Assembly: GCF_002715865.1 (NCBI RefSeq)
Contig: NZ_CP017696.1
Span: 1,426,001 to 1,490,000 of the forward strand
Source of the DNA: Bifidobacterium asteroides DSM 20089
Lineage (GTDB): Bacteria > Actinomycetota > Actinomycetes > Actinomycetales > Bifidobacteriaceae
Direction: 5' to 3'
Length of the DNA stretch: 64,000 nucleotides
In this document: positions 15,521 through 24,869 of the stretch, piece by piece
How the letters are laid out: every line of letters starts with the position of its first letter
Position numbering within the stretch: the first letter of the stretch is position 1
The notes under the pieces: generated by a model
Told to the model about the DNA's origin: nothing
What the model saw: only the letters and a program-made list of their open reading frames with translations
Database searches by the model: none
Program-made: the position numbers and the translations under genes

Positions 15521-17080
15521 TCAGCGACAGAGGCCTTCCATGACCTGGCGGGCCTGATCCAGACGATCACCAGGACAGAGCAGGATGACACCATCCCCAG
15601 CAAGCAGCCGAAGATCACCAGCGGGAATTAGCCTATGCTCGCCCCGGCGAAGACCGATTACGGCGCATCCGTGGGGCCATGGAACCTGTCCCAGCAGACG
15701 ACCGGCCGCCGGACTGCCGTGCTCTATAGGGAACTCCACAGTGACCCTGTCAGGAACCTGGGCATCGGGAGCACGTCCACGTCGATAGCGCTCCAGCAAA
15801 GCCTCATATATAGGTTCGACACCCAGCAGGTCAGACACCATCAGGGCCGTGAAGGCGCATAAGGCCACGGGGAGCATATGAACCAGGGAGCCGGACATCT
15901 CCACCGTCAGCAGGATGGAGGTTATGGGAGCCTTGACCGAGGCTGTCAGGGTGCCTGCCATGGCGCAGACCGCACAGACCGGAATAATCCGAACCGGCAT
16001 TCCAAAGGCGGCTGCACCCATACCGCACAGGGACCCGGTCAGCGTGCCAACCGCCAGGATGGGCATGAAGATACCACCGGGGGCGCCGCTGCCAAAAGAA
16101 CTGGCCGTAAAGAGCATCTTGACCAGAAGCAGGACCAGCAGGTTGACGGCCACCGACCAGGCCAGCTCGCGAACGCCTTCCGCCTTGCCGATCAGATCCT
16201 CGCCGCCACCCAGAACAGCAGGCAGCAGTAATCCGACGGGCAGGGCCAGTATGAGGGAGATCACCGGTCCCAACTTCGATGGCAGATGGCTGTAAAGACT
16301 CTGAGCACCCAGCAGCAGACGGTTCATGGCAGCTCCCACCAGACCTGCCACAAGCCCAAGGGGGATCATCAGCAGATACTGGGCGATGGTCAGCTGGGGC
16401 ATAGCGGTGAAGTCCAGGACCGGACGCAGGCCGAAGCGGTTCTTGGCGATGAAATCAGCACTCAGGCAGGCCATGGCCGCCGAAAGAAGAATCATGGGAG
16501 AGAAGGACCGGTGGATCTCCTCCAGGGCGAAGACCATCCCTGAAAGCGGCGCATTGAATGCTGCAGACAGACCGGCAGCCGCACCGGAGGTCACCAGGCA
16601 GGTCTCCTCCACACGGCCCCGGCGCAATCCTCGGGAAACCAGCTGGGAACCAGCCGCGCCGATCTGCACCGAGGGTCCCTCGCGCCCCAGGGACAGGCCG
16701 AACATGCCGCAGGCCAGACCGCCCAGGAATCGTACGCCCAGCACAGGAAGGGCAGGCATGCGCATGCCGTGGATGACCACTCCCTCGACCTGGGGAATAC
16801 CGGAGCCGGAGGCCATGGGAACCCGACCGATCATCCAGGCCAGGGCCAGGCCTACCAGCAGGGCGGCCAGCAGCCAAGGAAGGATCAGCAGGGGCTGGTC
16901 ACGCATCTGTGCGTAGGCCCATCGCGCGAACCTGGTGCCATAGCCGATGCCCTGCCTGTAAAACACCACCAGCACTCCCACCAGCAGTCCACAACAGGCG
17001 GCCCTGAACGCCACCAGCCACCGGCTGGTACGGCTCGGCCTGGTCACCTGCAGCGGATCGAAATGATGGGACTGATCCAT
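15521..17080 (-). CDS. ClC-family chloride/proton antiporter with RCK_C-like tail
   Basis: From ATG 17080 the product has 519 residues; longer upstream frames lack protein-like sequence. The three ClC selectivity motifs are present: GSGIPQ (about 120), GREGP with the gating Glu (about 160), and GGIFMP (about 350). A glutamate pair in FALEEIHRSF corresponds to the internal proton Glu, so exchange with protons is likely. About ten TM helices are visible. The last 80 residues (VTVEFPIEHGSPAAGR, LRLLAGDGVILLC) resemble a TrkA-C/RCK_C regulatory domain. Likely role is acid tolerance or chloride homeostasis at the cytoplasmic membrane. Confidence 0.88.
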   Translation of the reverse strand: MDQSHHFDPLQVTRPSRTSRWLVAFRAACCGLLVGVLVVFYRQGIGYGTRFARWAYAQMRDQPLLILPWLLAALLVGLALAWMIGRVPMASGSGIPQVEGVVIHGMRMPALPVLGVRFLGGLACGMFGLSLGREGPSVQIGAAGSQLVSRGLRRGRVEETCLVTSGAAAGLSAAFNAPLSGMVFALEEIHRSFSPMILLSAAMACLSADFIAKNRFGLRPVLDFTAMPQLTIAQYLLMIPLGLVAGLVGAAMNRLLLGAQSLYSHLPSKLGPVISLILALPVGLLLPAVLGGGEDLIGKAEGVRELAWSVAVNLLVLLLVKMLFTASSFGSGAPGGIFMPILAVGTLTGSLCGMGAAAFGMPVRIIPVCAVCAMAGTLTASVKAPITSILLTVEMSGSLVHMLPVALCAFTALMVSDLLGVEPIYEALLERYRRGRAPDAQVPDRVTVEFPIEHGSPAAGRLLGQVPWPHGCAVIGLRRGEHRLIPAGDLRLLAGDGVILLCPGDRLDQARQVMEGLCR

Positions 17081-17207
17081 CTCATCTGCCGACGGTCCTC
17101 TCCAAGATAGATTCAGCCTCACCGGCCTGCTCCTTCCCTCCTTTGCGCACAACGGTTTCCAGCATCTCTCTGGGCAGGGACCAGGAGCAATGGCTGAGCC
17201 TACGGCT

Positions 17208-17819
17208 TCAACTCTCTGGCAGTATGAAGACCTGGGATGCCAGCTTCCGAGCAAGATCCGGCAGGCAGGAGCCAGGCAGGCAGACGGACACTTCGTCGGA
17301 GCCCAGCGGCAAAGCGGTCTGTTCATCTGTGGCCGTCAGATTACCGTCCAGAACGACGGTATCCACCTGGCCCCGACGATCCACAAGATCCAGCAGCGAG
17401 ACCCGCCCCGGCACCGTATCCAGACACTGGCGCAGGGTGGCGGCCGAGGCCATGTGCAGCCTCCGGCATCCGACCACTTCCCGCACCTGGCGCAGATCCG
17501 GCCGCCTGATACCCCTGACTACCAGGAGTATCAGCAGACCTCCAGCATCCTCCAGAAGCAGGAATTTGGACAAGTTTTCCACAGAGAGCCTCAGCAGATC
17601 AGCAATGCCCAGCTCCATACCCTGATCGATGGTATCCAAAGGCGGATGCTGAACGACGCGCCAATCGATTCTCAAACCGTCCAGCAGCTCTTGCACAGGC
17701 ACAGGCACAGGCACAGGCACCATCCTGTCCCCTGAGCCTATTGACTTCTGGCCCATATCGCCTGTAACGCCACGGTCCGCTCTGGCCGCAGGTTGAGTGC
17801 CGCTGTCTCCTGAATTCAT
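17208..17819 (-). CDS. YbaK/ProX-type aminoacyl-tRNA deacylase-like protein
   Basis: 203 residues. After an unusual N-terminus of about 40 residues ending in a VPVPVPVPV run, the YbaK fold starts at LLDGLRIDWRVVQHPP. It continues through SKFLLLEDAGGLLILLVV, RLHMASAATLRQCL, VPGRVSLLDLVDR, VDTVVLDGNLTA and EVSVCLP. This is the order seen in ProX prolyl-tRNA deacylases that clear Ala mischarged on tRNA-Pro. The usual KNLFL motif reads SKFLLL here, so activity needs testing. The Val-Pro run comes from a tandem hexanucleotide repeat. The gene precedes a small membrane protein in the opposite reading order (stop 17208, next start 17080). Confidence 0.65.
   Translation of the reverse strand: MNSGDSGTQPAARADRGVTGDMGQKSIGSGDRMVPVPVPVPVQELLDGLRIDWRVVQHPPLDTIDQGMELGIADLLRLSVENLSKFLLLEDAGGLLILLVVRGIRRPDLRQVREVVGCRRLHMASAATLRQCLDTVPGRVSLLDLVDRRGQVDTVVLDGNLTATDEQTALPLGSDEVSVCLPGSCLPDLARKLASQVFILPES
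17695..17718. repeat. Tandem hexanucleotide repeat (ACAGGC)x4 in coding sequence
   Basis: Four perfect ACAGGC units, with partial copies on both sides, encode alternating Val-Pro in the deacylase-like protein. The unit is six bases, so copy-number change keeps the frame and only lengthens or shortens the Val-Pro linker. Confidence 0.9.
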
Positions 17820-17829
17820 GGGCGTCTCG

Positions 17830-18327
17830 TCAGTCGTTGGCCACTTCCGAGTCGGGCTTCAGCTCCTTCTCCTTCTGGCCTATCCGCTTCCTGTCTATGC
17901 GGTAGTAGGCATTGAAGAGGCCGCCGGAGGTCAGCAGGACGACCAGAAGAACCAGCAGCCATATGTTCTCTTTGGCTTCGTATGTCTCGAGCAGCTCATA
18001 TGAGGAGGAAACCATCTTCAGCCAGCCTGCAACCGACACGAAGTACCAGGCGGTCGCCTGGTCGAGGAAGCTCAGCGCCCGTCGACGTTCCGATCTGGTC
18101 CTGGTAGCCTGGCGGAGAATCTCATGTCCGCGTTTGCGCTCCAGCTGAATCTTGACGATGGGCACCAGCCACCACCAAGGCGAGACCTCATCCCAGTTCT
18201 TGCTCAGCTGATCAAAGTCGTCCAGGAGTTCCTGATATTCCTGCAGCTCCATCAGCCCCTGGAAGAGTGGGAATGTGAAAAGCAACCAATCCCCGATCAG
18301 AGAGACAATGGCGATGAATTGATCCAC
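17830..18327 (-). CDS. Small membrane protein of unknown function
   Basis: 165 residues. A hydrophobic N-terminal segment (FIAIVSLIGDWLLFTFPLFQ) may be a membrane helix. It is followed by a charged amphipathic region (ELQEYQELLDDFDQL, then RKRGHEILRQATRTRSERR). Two further helices are near 92-105 (AWYFVSVAGWLKMV) and 122-142 (IWLLVLLVVLLTSGGLFNAY). The C-terminus is charged. No family is recognised. It ends ten bases before the deacylase-like gene starts, so the two are probably cotranscribed. Confidence 0.6.
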   Translation of the reverse strand: MDQFIAIVSLIGDWLLFTFPLFQGLMELQEYQELLDDFDQLSKNWDEVSPWWWLVPIVKIQLERKRGHEILRQATRTRSERRRALSFLDQATAWYFVSVAGWLKMVSSSYELLETYEAKENIWLLVLLVVLLTSGGLFNAYYRIDRKRIGQKEKELKPDSEVAND

Positions 18328-18495
18328 GACCCGACCTTTCCCTTGCAGAGTCGGCTCCCAAGGGTCGGCTCGCGTGATTACTCATGGCTACCATCCATCA
18401 TTGTAGACACCAACTTCCGGCCCAAACCGCTGTGCAGCCGCTGACTTCAGGTCCGGAATTTAGGACTGCAAACGTGAGTTCCAGTGAATACAGGA

Positions 18496-18521
18496 ATGCC
18501 CCGGATTGGGTTCCGGGGCAT
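18496..18521 (-). terminator. Terminator hairpin downstream of tRNA-Ser(UGA)
   Basis: A ten-base-pair stem ATGCCCCGGA / TCCGGGGCAT closes a short loop just past the tRNA 3' end. The following T tract is poor. Confidence 0.65.
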
Positions 18522-18529
18522 CAACCAGG

Positions 18530-18614
18530 CGGACAGGGCGGGATTCGAACCCGCGGTGGCTTGCGCCACAACGGTTTTCAAGACCGTCTCTTTCGGCCGC
18601 TCAGACACCTGTCC
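18530..18614 (-). tRNA. tRNA-Ser (anticodon UGA)
   Basis: An 85-base serine-type tRNA with a long variable arm. The acceptor GGACAGG pairs with CCTGTCC, the anticodon loop is CTTGAAA (anticodon UGA), and the T-arm holds GGTTCGAATCC. The discriminator is G. It lies 93 bases downstream of serS on the same strand, so enzyme and substrate tRNA are adjacent and may share a transcript. Confidence 0.95.
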
Positions 18615-18707
18615 ATAAGACGTGCCGATCAGGCACGTCACTCATCATACGACATCAAGGTTGGTCGAACCACCAGCGGAATGTCGACCAATCTCGGCAG
18701 AGGCGGC

Positions 18708-19994
18708 TCAGGCCTCCCAGGTCTTGGGCTCGATGACCTCCTTGCCGCCCACATAGGAGCGCATGGCCTCAGGGATGACGATGGAGCCGTCGGCATTCTG
18801 ATGGTTCTCCAGGATGGCGACCAGCCAGCGGGTGGTGGCCAAGGTCCCGTTCAGTGTGCTGACAGGACGGGTAGAGCCGTCCTCCAGCCGCTCGCGCTCG
18901 TTGAGGCGGCGGGCCTGGTACTCGGTGCAATTGGAGGTTGACGTCAGCTCGCGGTAGCGACCCTGGGTGGGCACCCAGGCCTCGCAGTCGAACTTGCGCG
19001 CAGCCGAGGACCCCAGGTCTCCTGCAGCGGTGTCGATAATCCGATAGGGCACGTCCACCTTGGCCAGCATCTCCTGCTCCATGGCGAGCAACTGCTGGTG
19101 CTGGTCGCGGGAGTCCTCCTGCTTGCAGTAGACGAACATCTCCACCTTGTCGAACTGGTGGACACGGATGATGCCCATGGTGTCCTTGCCGGCGGAGCCA
19201 GCCTCTCGCCGGTAGCAGCTGGACCAGCCACAGTAGCGCAACGGACCCTTGCTCAGATCCAGAATCTCGTCCTCGTGCATGCCTGCAAGGGAGACCTCGG
19301 AGGTACCCACCAGATACTGGTCGTCAGGCTCACGCAGACGATAAATCTCGTCGGCATGGGCATTCAGGAAGCCGGTGCCAGCCATGACCTCAGGGCGGAC
19401 CAAGGTGGGCGTAATGGTGGGAATGAAACCGTGCTCCATGGCCTGGTCCACGGCCATGGTCAGCATAGCGATCTCCAGCCGGGCCACATCCCCGCGCAGG
19501 AAGTAGAAGCGGGATCCGGAGACCTTGACGCCCCTACGCATGTCGATGCCAGCCACGCCAACGCCCAGGTCCAGGTGGTTCTTGGGCTCGAAACCCTCCT
19601 TGGCGAAGTCGCGCGGGGTGCCGACCTTCTTGACCACCACGTAGTCGTCCTCGCCTCCCTCAGGCGCCTCGGGCTCCACTACGTTGCTGAACTTCCACAT
19701 AAGATCGGTGTACCTGGCGTTGGCATCGTCGGAGGCTGCCTTGCAGGCGTTCACCTTGTCCGACAGGCTCTTGGTCCGGGCCAGAAGGTTGGCCTTCTCA
19801 TCAGGAGAGGCCGAACCCATACGCTTGCCGAGGGTCTTCTGCTCGGCCCTGCGGCTTTCGTAATCCTGGAGCGCAGCCCTGCGCTCGCTGTCCGCCTTCA
19901 GCACCTCGTCGACGAGTTCGACTGATTCGCCACGTTTGCGCTGTGATTCACGGACAACATCCGGATGTTCCTGAATGAACCTTATATCTAACAT
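18708..19994 (-). CDS. serS: Seryl-tRNA synthetase
   Basis: 428 residues, the usual length. The N-terminal coiled-coil arm ([19 protein letters not shown] to about residue 110) binds the long variable arm of tRNA-Ser. Class II motif 2 is visible as [18 protein letters not shown] and motif 3 as [20 protein letters not shown] and serine pocket residues lie in [11 protein letters not shown] and REAGS. The enzyme charges tRNA-Ser in the cytoplasm. It begins at ATG 19994 with no Shine-Dalgarno; a -10-like TAGAAT lies exactly six bases upstream, suggesting a leaderless mRNA. The tRNA-Ser(UGA) gene follows on the same strand. Confidence 0.97.
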   Translation of the reverse strand: MLDIRFIQEHPDVVRESQRKRGESVELVDEVLKADSERRAALQDYESRRAEQKTLGKRMGSASPDEKANLLARTKSLSDKVNACKAASDDANARYTDLMWKFSNVVEPEAPEGGEDDYVVVKKVGTPRDFAKEGFEPKNHLDLGVGVAGIDMRRGVKVSGSRFYFLRGDVARLEIAMLTMAVDQAMEHGFIPTITPTLVRPEVMAGTGFLNAHADEIYRLREPDDQYLVGTSEVSLAGMHEDEILDLSKGPLRYCGWSSCYRREAGSAGKDTMGIIRVHQFDKVEMFVYCKQEDSRDQHQQLLAMEQEMLAKVDVPYRIIDTAAGDLGSSAARKFDCEAWVPTQGRYRELTSTSNCTEYQARRLNERERLEDGSTRPVSTLNGTLATTRWLVAILENHQNADGSIVIPEAMRSYVGGKEVIEPKTWEA

Positions 19995-20000
19995 ATCTGA

Positions 20001-20028
20001 ATTCTATGACTTTCGGGGGACACGGAAA
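20001..20028 (-). promoter_or_regulatory. Putative leaderless serS promoter
   Basis: On the minus strand TTTCCG (20023-20028), a 16-base spacer and TAGAAT (20001-20006) end six bases before the serS ATG. This predicts transcription starting at the initiation codon. The rest of the 169-base gap to sdaAA is GC-rich with no T-box or riboswitch pattern that I can see. Confidence 0.45.
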
Positions 20029-20163
20029 CCGGCCCCGCACAACTCTTCCCGAGCCTTATGGCCTCTGCCGCAGCCGGCCCGCCCGCCGCCGGCCAGCCAG
20101 GAAGAGCAGCCACGACTTCAGCGGGGCGGGAACCATCCGTTCCCTATATGCGCCTGCCCCGCG

Positions 20164-21039
20164 TCACTTGCCGAAAACGGTCTTGCGGAACCTTTTGCCG
20201 GTGGGAGTGCCCGCAAGCCCGCCAATGCCGGTCTCCCTCAGTGATGAGGGCATGCTCTCGCCGATGGACTTCATGGCTGCAATGACCTCATCAGGCGGAA
20301 TCCTGCTGACGCCACCCGACAAGGCGATATCAGCAGCAATCAAAGCATTGGCAGTGCCGATGGCGTTGCGGTTTACGCAAGGCACCTCCACCAGGCCGGC
20401 CACGGGATCGCAGACAAGGCCCAGCAGATTGCTCATGGCTATGGCGAAGGCCTGGGCACTTGCATCAGGATCACCTCCTGCGCCTTCAACCGCTGCAGCG
20501 GCAGCCATGCCGGATGCACTGCCCACCTCGGCCTGACAGCCTCCTGTGGCTCCGGAGATCATCGCCTTGTTGGCCGTAACGAGTCCGAAAGCCCCTGCCG
20601 TGAACAGGCAGCGGATCAATCCATCGTCATCCAGCCCCAGTCGGTTCCTGAGCACGGTGAGCACTCCGGGCAGGGTGCCCGAGGAACCGGCCGTAGGAGT
20701 AGCGCAGATGATGCCCATGGCCGCGTTGACCTCATTGGTAGCCATGGCGGCCTCGACAGCCTGCAGCATGGCATCGCCGCTCAGGCTGGTTCGTGTCTTC
20801 CGGTAATGCTCCAGCAGAGCCGCCTGACCACCGCTCAGCCCAGTCTTGGAGAACACGCCGTCACCCTGGGAGCCCCGGGCCACGGCAGCCTGCATGACCT
20901 GCAGGTTCTTGGCCATTCTTGCCCATATCTGCTCACGGGTCTGGTGGGAACGTCGCACCTCCTCGTCAATGGCCACTTCTGATATCGACGAGCCGCGCTC
21001 TTCGGCCATACTCACGAGTTCAGCGATCGAAGTGAACAT
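20164..21039 (-). CDS. sdaAA: L-serine dehydratase, iron-sulfur dependent, alpha subunit
   Basis: 291 residues. The alpha chain carries the catalytic core and 4Fe-4S cluster ligands. Conserved blocks are ICATPTAGSSGTLPG, ATGGCQAEVGSASGM and CDPVAGLVEVPCVNRN, with the cysteines expected to hold the cluster. The enzyme deaminates L-serine to pyruvate and ammonia in the cytoplasm. GGAGG precedes ATG 21039 by eight bases. The beta subunit gene lies 12 bases upstream, so this is the two-subunit form found in Gram-positive bacteria rather than the fused enterobacterial one. Confidence 0.92.
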   Translation of the reverse strand: MFTSIAELVSMAEERGSSISEVAIDEEVRRSHQTREQIWARMAKNLQVMQAAVARGSQGDGVFSKTGLSGGQAALLEHYRKTRTSLSGDAMLQAVEAAMATNEVNAAMGIICATPTAGSSGTLPGVLTVLRNRLGLDDDGLIRCLFTAGAFGLVTANKAMISGATGGCQAEVGSASGMAAAAAVEGAGGDPDASAQAFAIAMSNLLGLVCDPVAGLVEVPCVNRNAIGTANALIAADIALSGGVSRIPPDEVIAAMKSIGESMPSSLRETGIGGLAGTPTGKRFRKTVFGK

Positions 21040-21051
21040 GCGCCATGCCTC

Positions 21052-21729
21052 CTAGTCGATATAAATCATCCGGGACGAGTGACCCGCAATCTGCTTCTGC
21101 CGCTGCGCGGAAAGCGGATTGTCCAGATCGAACTCGTACACCGCCATGCCGGCCGGCCCCTCGGGTTCATACCTGGTCTGCTTGGTCACGCCCTCTTCCC
21201 GAAGCAGATGGCGTATGCGCTCCAATCGCCGACCGGCGTCGTTTTCGGATTCGCCCAGTTCCACCAACAGGATGGGCAGAAGCCCCGGAGGAGTGATCAG
21301 GCAGCCATCCAAGTTGATACGCCGCACTTCAATGGTCCCGCCCCCGATGGAACAAGCCGCATACATCACCCGACCGGCTGGGCCCTGCAGGTCCAGGATG
21401 GCGGTGTTCGGGTGGTCGATGGGACTTGGTTCGTCCTCCTCGCGGAAGGTCAAATCCATGCCCTGCCTACGGGCGATGCCGATGGCATCAGGCACCCGGG
21501 GATCATCCGGCGCAAAACCCAGCAGGCCGCTGATGATGGCATAGTCGGTGCCGTGGCCGCTGTGCGTGCGAGCGAAAGAATCATAATAATGGATATCAGC
21601 ACGGCTCGGAACACCTCCTGCAAGGATGTGGCCAACCCGTCCGATGGCCACCGCCCCGGCCGTGTGCGAGCTGGAGGGGCCAATCATGATGGGGCCTATG
21701 ATGTCGAACACACTCTTGTACTTATCCAT
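21052..21729 (-). CDS. sdaAB: L-serine dehydratase, iron-sulfur dependent, beta subunit
   Basis: The start is set at ATG 21729 (protein begins MDKYKSVFDIIGP), giving 225 residues; longer upstream frames have no family match. The family signature GPIMIGPSSSHTAG is near residue 12. RTHSGHGTDYAIISGL and GCLITPPGLLPILLVE follow, with a C-terminal ACT-like region (LLPILLVELGESEND). The subunit is believed to help serine binding and cluster stability. The gene precedes the alpha gene by 12 bases in one operon. Its 220-base upstream gap, shared with the divergent lipid-kinase gene, has no clear regulatory motif. Confidence 0.9.
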   Translation of the reverse strand: MDKYKSVFDIIGPIMIGPSSSHTAGAVAIGRVGHILAGGVPSRADIHYYDSFARTHSGHGTDYAIISGLLGFAPDDPRVPDAIGIARRQGMDLTFREEDEPSPIDHPNTAILDLQGPAGRVMYAACSIGGGTIEVRRINLDGCLITPPGLLPILLVELGESENDAGRRLERIRHLLREEGVTKQTRYEPEGPAGMAVYEFDLDNPLSAQRQKQIAGHSSRMIYID

Positions 21730-21949
21730 GCCCGCCTCCTCTTCCCATACCCCCGGGTTTTCCCGGACTTCCAGCGCACGAAGCCGTTGCAACTCCAGAC
21801 CGAAGGGACCACATGGACCGAGTGCCATCTTAACTTTACGGTTTTCACTACTCAATCCGCTCATACTGTCAGCGTGATTGCTGTAGAGGGTTCGTTCACG
21901 TCGGACACACCTGGGGGATTCGGGTCGGCACGGCGCGCAAAATAGAGTC

Positions 21950-23047
21950 ATGCCAATTCCAGCGGTCGTCATCCTCGCCATCCTGGCAGCGGCGGCCATT
22001 GTCGTCGCTGCGGTGGTGCTGATCGTCCGCGCCCAAAGACGGCATAGGTTCGCCATGCAGATCATGGCCCGCGACGAGGACCAGCTCAGCTACGCCTTCG
22101 TCATCAACCCCTCCAAGCCCCAGGCCGCTGCCGCCCGAGAACGCATCCAGCAATACTGCCGGGACAAGGGCATCCGTGAATTCAGCTTCATCGAGACCCA
22201 GCTGGATCGGGACGGGAGGGCCTGTGCCCGCATGGCACTGGAGCGTGGAGCCAACGTAGTAGTTGCCGTGGGCGGGGACGGGACCGTACGCACTGTAGCC
22301 AGCGCCATGGCTTCCAGCGACCACGTCATGGGCATCATCCCCATCGGAACCGGAAACCTCTTTGCGCGGAACATGGGCATTCCTGTAGGCGATCTGGATG
22401 CCGCCCTGGCCGTGGCCACCTCCCACGGGTCCACCCAAGTGGATGTGGGCCGCATGTCCCTGCTCGACGCAGTCGATCAGGAGCAAGGCCATGGTCATGC
22501 ATTCCTGATCATCGCCGGCATCGGCTTCGATGCTCTGATGATTGACGACACCGACCCCAATCTGAAGAAAACCGTCAGCTGGCTGGCTTATTTCATCAGC
22601 GGCGCCAAACATCTGTTCGCACCCAAGTACACAGCCGACATCGCCATAACCCGGCCCGACCAGGTCACGCAGACCAACACCTCAGTGACCTTCCGCACCT
22701 TCATGGCAGGCAACTGCGGGGAGATTCCAGGATTCTCCCTGATGCCCGATGCCTCCTACGATGACGGCCTCCTGGACTTCGAGATCATCGACACCTCCGC
22801 CGGCCTGATCGGCTGGGCCAACCTCTTCGGTGATGTGATGCATCAAACCATCACACGCAAGTCCAGCCAGAGCCCCCTGTCAACCAACTCCACCATCGTC
22901 CAGCTGCAGGGAACCAAGGCGGAGATCCGCCTGGAGAAGCCCGCCCTTGCCCAGGTGGACGGCGACATTCTGGGCGAGACCTGCCACATCGCACTCAGCG
23001 TGGAACACCAGGCCCTGAACGTGCGGGTGCCCCAGTCCGCCGACTGA
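21950..23047 (+). CDS. Diacylglycerol-kinase-type lipid kinase
   Basis: 365 residues. One N-terminal TM helix ([21 protein letters not shown]) anchors a cytoplasmic DAGK catalytic domain. It has FVINPSK near 50, the nucleotide motif [13 protein letters not shown] near 104-116, and the [15 protein letters not shown] loop. The C-terminal half includes [14 protein letters not shown] and [13 protein letters not shown], typical of DagK/YegS/BmrU-type kinases. It probably phosphorylates diacylglycerol or a related lipid at the membrane. The N-terminal anchor is an addition to the soluble DgkB form. Confidence 0.82.
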   Translation: MPIPAVVILAILAAAAIVVAAVVLIVRAQRRHRFAMQIMARDEDQLSYAFVINPSKPQAAAARERIQQYCRDKGIREFSFIETQLDRDGRACARMALERGANVVVAVGGDGTVRTVASAMASSDHVMGIIPIGTGNLFARNMGIPVGDLDAALAVATSHGSTQVDVGRMSLLDAVDQEQGHGHAFLIIAGIGFDALMIDDTDPNLKKTVSWLAYFISGAKHLFAPKYTADIAITRPDQVTQTNTSVTFRTFMAGNCGEIPGFSLMPDASYDDGLLDFEIIDTSAGLIGWANLFGDVMHQTITRKSSQSPLSTNSTIVQLQGTKAEIRLEKPALAQVDGDILGETCHIALSVEHQALNVRVPQSAD

Positions 23048-23111
23048 GACCGAAGGAGCCTGTCCCCCCTGCCTGTCCGCTTTCTCATGCCGGGGTGGCA
23101 TGATGGGAGCC

Positions 23112-24785
23112 ATGACAGCACAGAATGCGGGCCAGCCTGCCAGCCCAGAAGATCTGATCAACGTCGACGATCTGATCGACAGGTACTACGATCTCATCCC
23201 CGACCCTTCCACCCCCTCCCAGCAGGTGTCCTTCGGCACCTCCGGACATCGCGGTTCCGCCCTGACCACCTCCTTCAACGAGGCCCACATCGTGGCCATC
23301 AGCCAGGCCATAGCCGAACAGCGGGCCAAGGATGGAGTCAGCGGACCGCTCTATCTGGGCCGCGATACCCATGCCCTTTCCCTTCCCGCCTGGAAGACGG
23401 CCATCGAGGTCCTGACGGCAAACGGGGTACGGGTGCGAATCGACGCCAATGATGACTACACCCCCACCCCCACCGTCTCCCAGGCCATCCTGACACACAA
23501 CCGGGCGGCCGACGGCACCCAGCGCTTCTCCGGCAAGGACCTGGCCGACGGAATCGTGGTCACTCCCTCCCACAATCCGCCCACAGACGGTGGATTCAAG
23601 TATGACCCGCCCACAGGCGGTCCTGCTCCGGCCGAAACCACCAACGCCATAGCACAACGGGCCAACGAGCTTCTGGGCGACTACAGGCGGGTCAAGCGGA
23701 TTCCCTTCGAGGATGCCATCAAATCCGACCTGGTGGAGCGCTTCGACTACCGGGAACACTACGTGGCCGACCTGGGCAATGTCATCGACTTTGATCTGAT
23801 CAGATCCTCAGGGGTCCGCCTGGGCATCGACCCGCTGGGCGGGGCCTCGGTCAACTACTGGCCGCTGATCAATGAAAAGTACGGCCTGAACATTGGTGTC
23901 GTCAACCCGGAGGTGGATCCGACCTGGCGGTTCATGACCATCGACCACGATGGGAAGATCCGAATGGACCCCAGCTCCCCCTATGCCATGAAGGGTCTGG
24001 TGGATCGCCTCAACGCCGGAGCCTGGGACTCCTACGACCTGGTAGGCGGCACCGATCCGGATGCTGACAGGCATGGCATCGTCTGCCCAGGGACCGGTGT
24101 CATGAACCCCAACCACTACATCGCCGTATGCGTGGAATACCTCTTCTCCGGCAACCGCCCCGGATGGCCCGAAGGCGCCGGCATCGGCAAAACCCTGGTC
24201 TCCTCCTCCCTGATCGACCGCGTGGCTGCCTCCATCCGAGCCAGGCTGATCGAGGTGCCTGTGGGCTTCAAGTGGTTCGTCGACCCCCTCTTCAAGGGCG
24301 AGGTGGCCTTCGGTGGCGAGGAGAGCTCCGGGATGAGCTTCCTGCGCCGGGACGGCCGTGTCTGGACAACTGACAAGGACGGGCTGATCCCCGACCTCCT
24401 GGCTGCCGAAATCACCGCCAGGACCGGAAAGAATCCGGCCCAGCTCCACCAGGAGCAGGTGGAGCGCTTTGGCCAAAGCTGGTACAAGCGGGTGGACACC
24501 CCCACAACGTTGGAGCAGAAACAGAAGTTCACCCGGCTGAACGGCGACGATGTGACGGCTTCCACCCTGGCGGGCGAGCCCATCACTGCCAAGCTGACCG
24601 AGGCCCCGGGCAATGGGGCCAAAATCGGAGGCATCAAGGTGACCACCAAGAACAACTGGTTTGCCGCCCGCCCCTCCGGCACTGAGAACATTTACAAGGT
24701 CTATGCGGAATCCTTCGTTTCCCCTGAAGCCCTGGACCAGGTTCTGGACGACGCCGACCATGTAGTCGCCAAGGCCCTGGGCTGA
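23112..24785 (+). CDS. pgm: Phosphoglucomutase (alpha-D-glucose-1,6-bisphosphate dependent)
   Basis: About 557 residues, start chosen at ATG 23112 (GGGAG upstream); ATGs at 23100 and 23103 are alternatives. The active-site serine is Ser153 in [13 protein letters not shown]. The metal loop is [11 protein letters not shown], the sugar-binding loop [10 protein letters not shown], and the phosphate-binding loop [10 protein letters not shown]. It interconverts glucose-1-phosphate and glucose-6-phosphate, linking glycogen and UDP-glucose metabolism to the bifid shunt. Length and motifs are normal. A hairpin terminator follows. Confidence 0.95.
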   Translation: MTAQNAGQPASPEDLINVDDLIDRYYDLIPDPSTPSQQVSFGTSGHRGSALTTSFNEAHIVAISQAIAEQRAKDGVSGPLYLGRDTHALSLPAWKTAIEVLTANGVRVRIDANDDYTPTPTVSQAILTHNRAADGTQRFSGKDLADGIVVTPSHNPPTDGGFKYDPPTGGPAPAETTNAIAQRANELLGDYRRVKRIPFEDAIKSDLVERFDYREHYVADLGNVIDFDLIRSSGVRLGIDPLGGASVNYWPLINEKYGLNIGVVNPEVDPTWRFMTIDHDGKIRMDPSSPYAMKGLVDRLNAGAWDSYDLVGGTDPDADRHGIVCPGTGVMNPNHYIAVCVEYLFSGNRPGWPEGAGIGKTLVSSSLIDRVAASIRARLIEVPVGFKWFVDPLFKGEVAFGGEESSGMSFLRRDGRVWTTDKDGLIPDLLAAEITARTGKNPAQLHQEQVERFGQSWYKRVDTPTTLEQKQKFTRLNGDDVTASTLAGEPITAKLTEAPGNGAKIGGIKVTTKNNWFAARPSGTENIYKVYAESFVSPEALDQVLDDADHVVAKALG

Positions 24786-24809
24786 ACTGCAGACAGGGTC
24801 GCATCCCCA

Positions 24810-24850
24810 CCCCTGCACCAGTCATAACTGGCGCGGGGGGTTCTCAATTT
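24810..24850 (+). terminator. Terminator after pgm
   Basis: A stem of about 12 pairs with one mismatch (24810-24821 with 24828-24839) is followed by a T-rich run TTCTCAATTTTC. Confidence 0.65.
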
Positions 24851-24869
24851 TCTTGCTTAAACTGGAACC

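Noticed and set aside
19995-20163. T-box leader before serS
   Set aside because: The gap is short, lacks the T-box sequence and antiterminator pattern, and the promoter appears to sit directly at the ATG.
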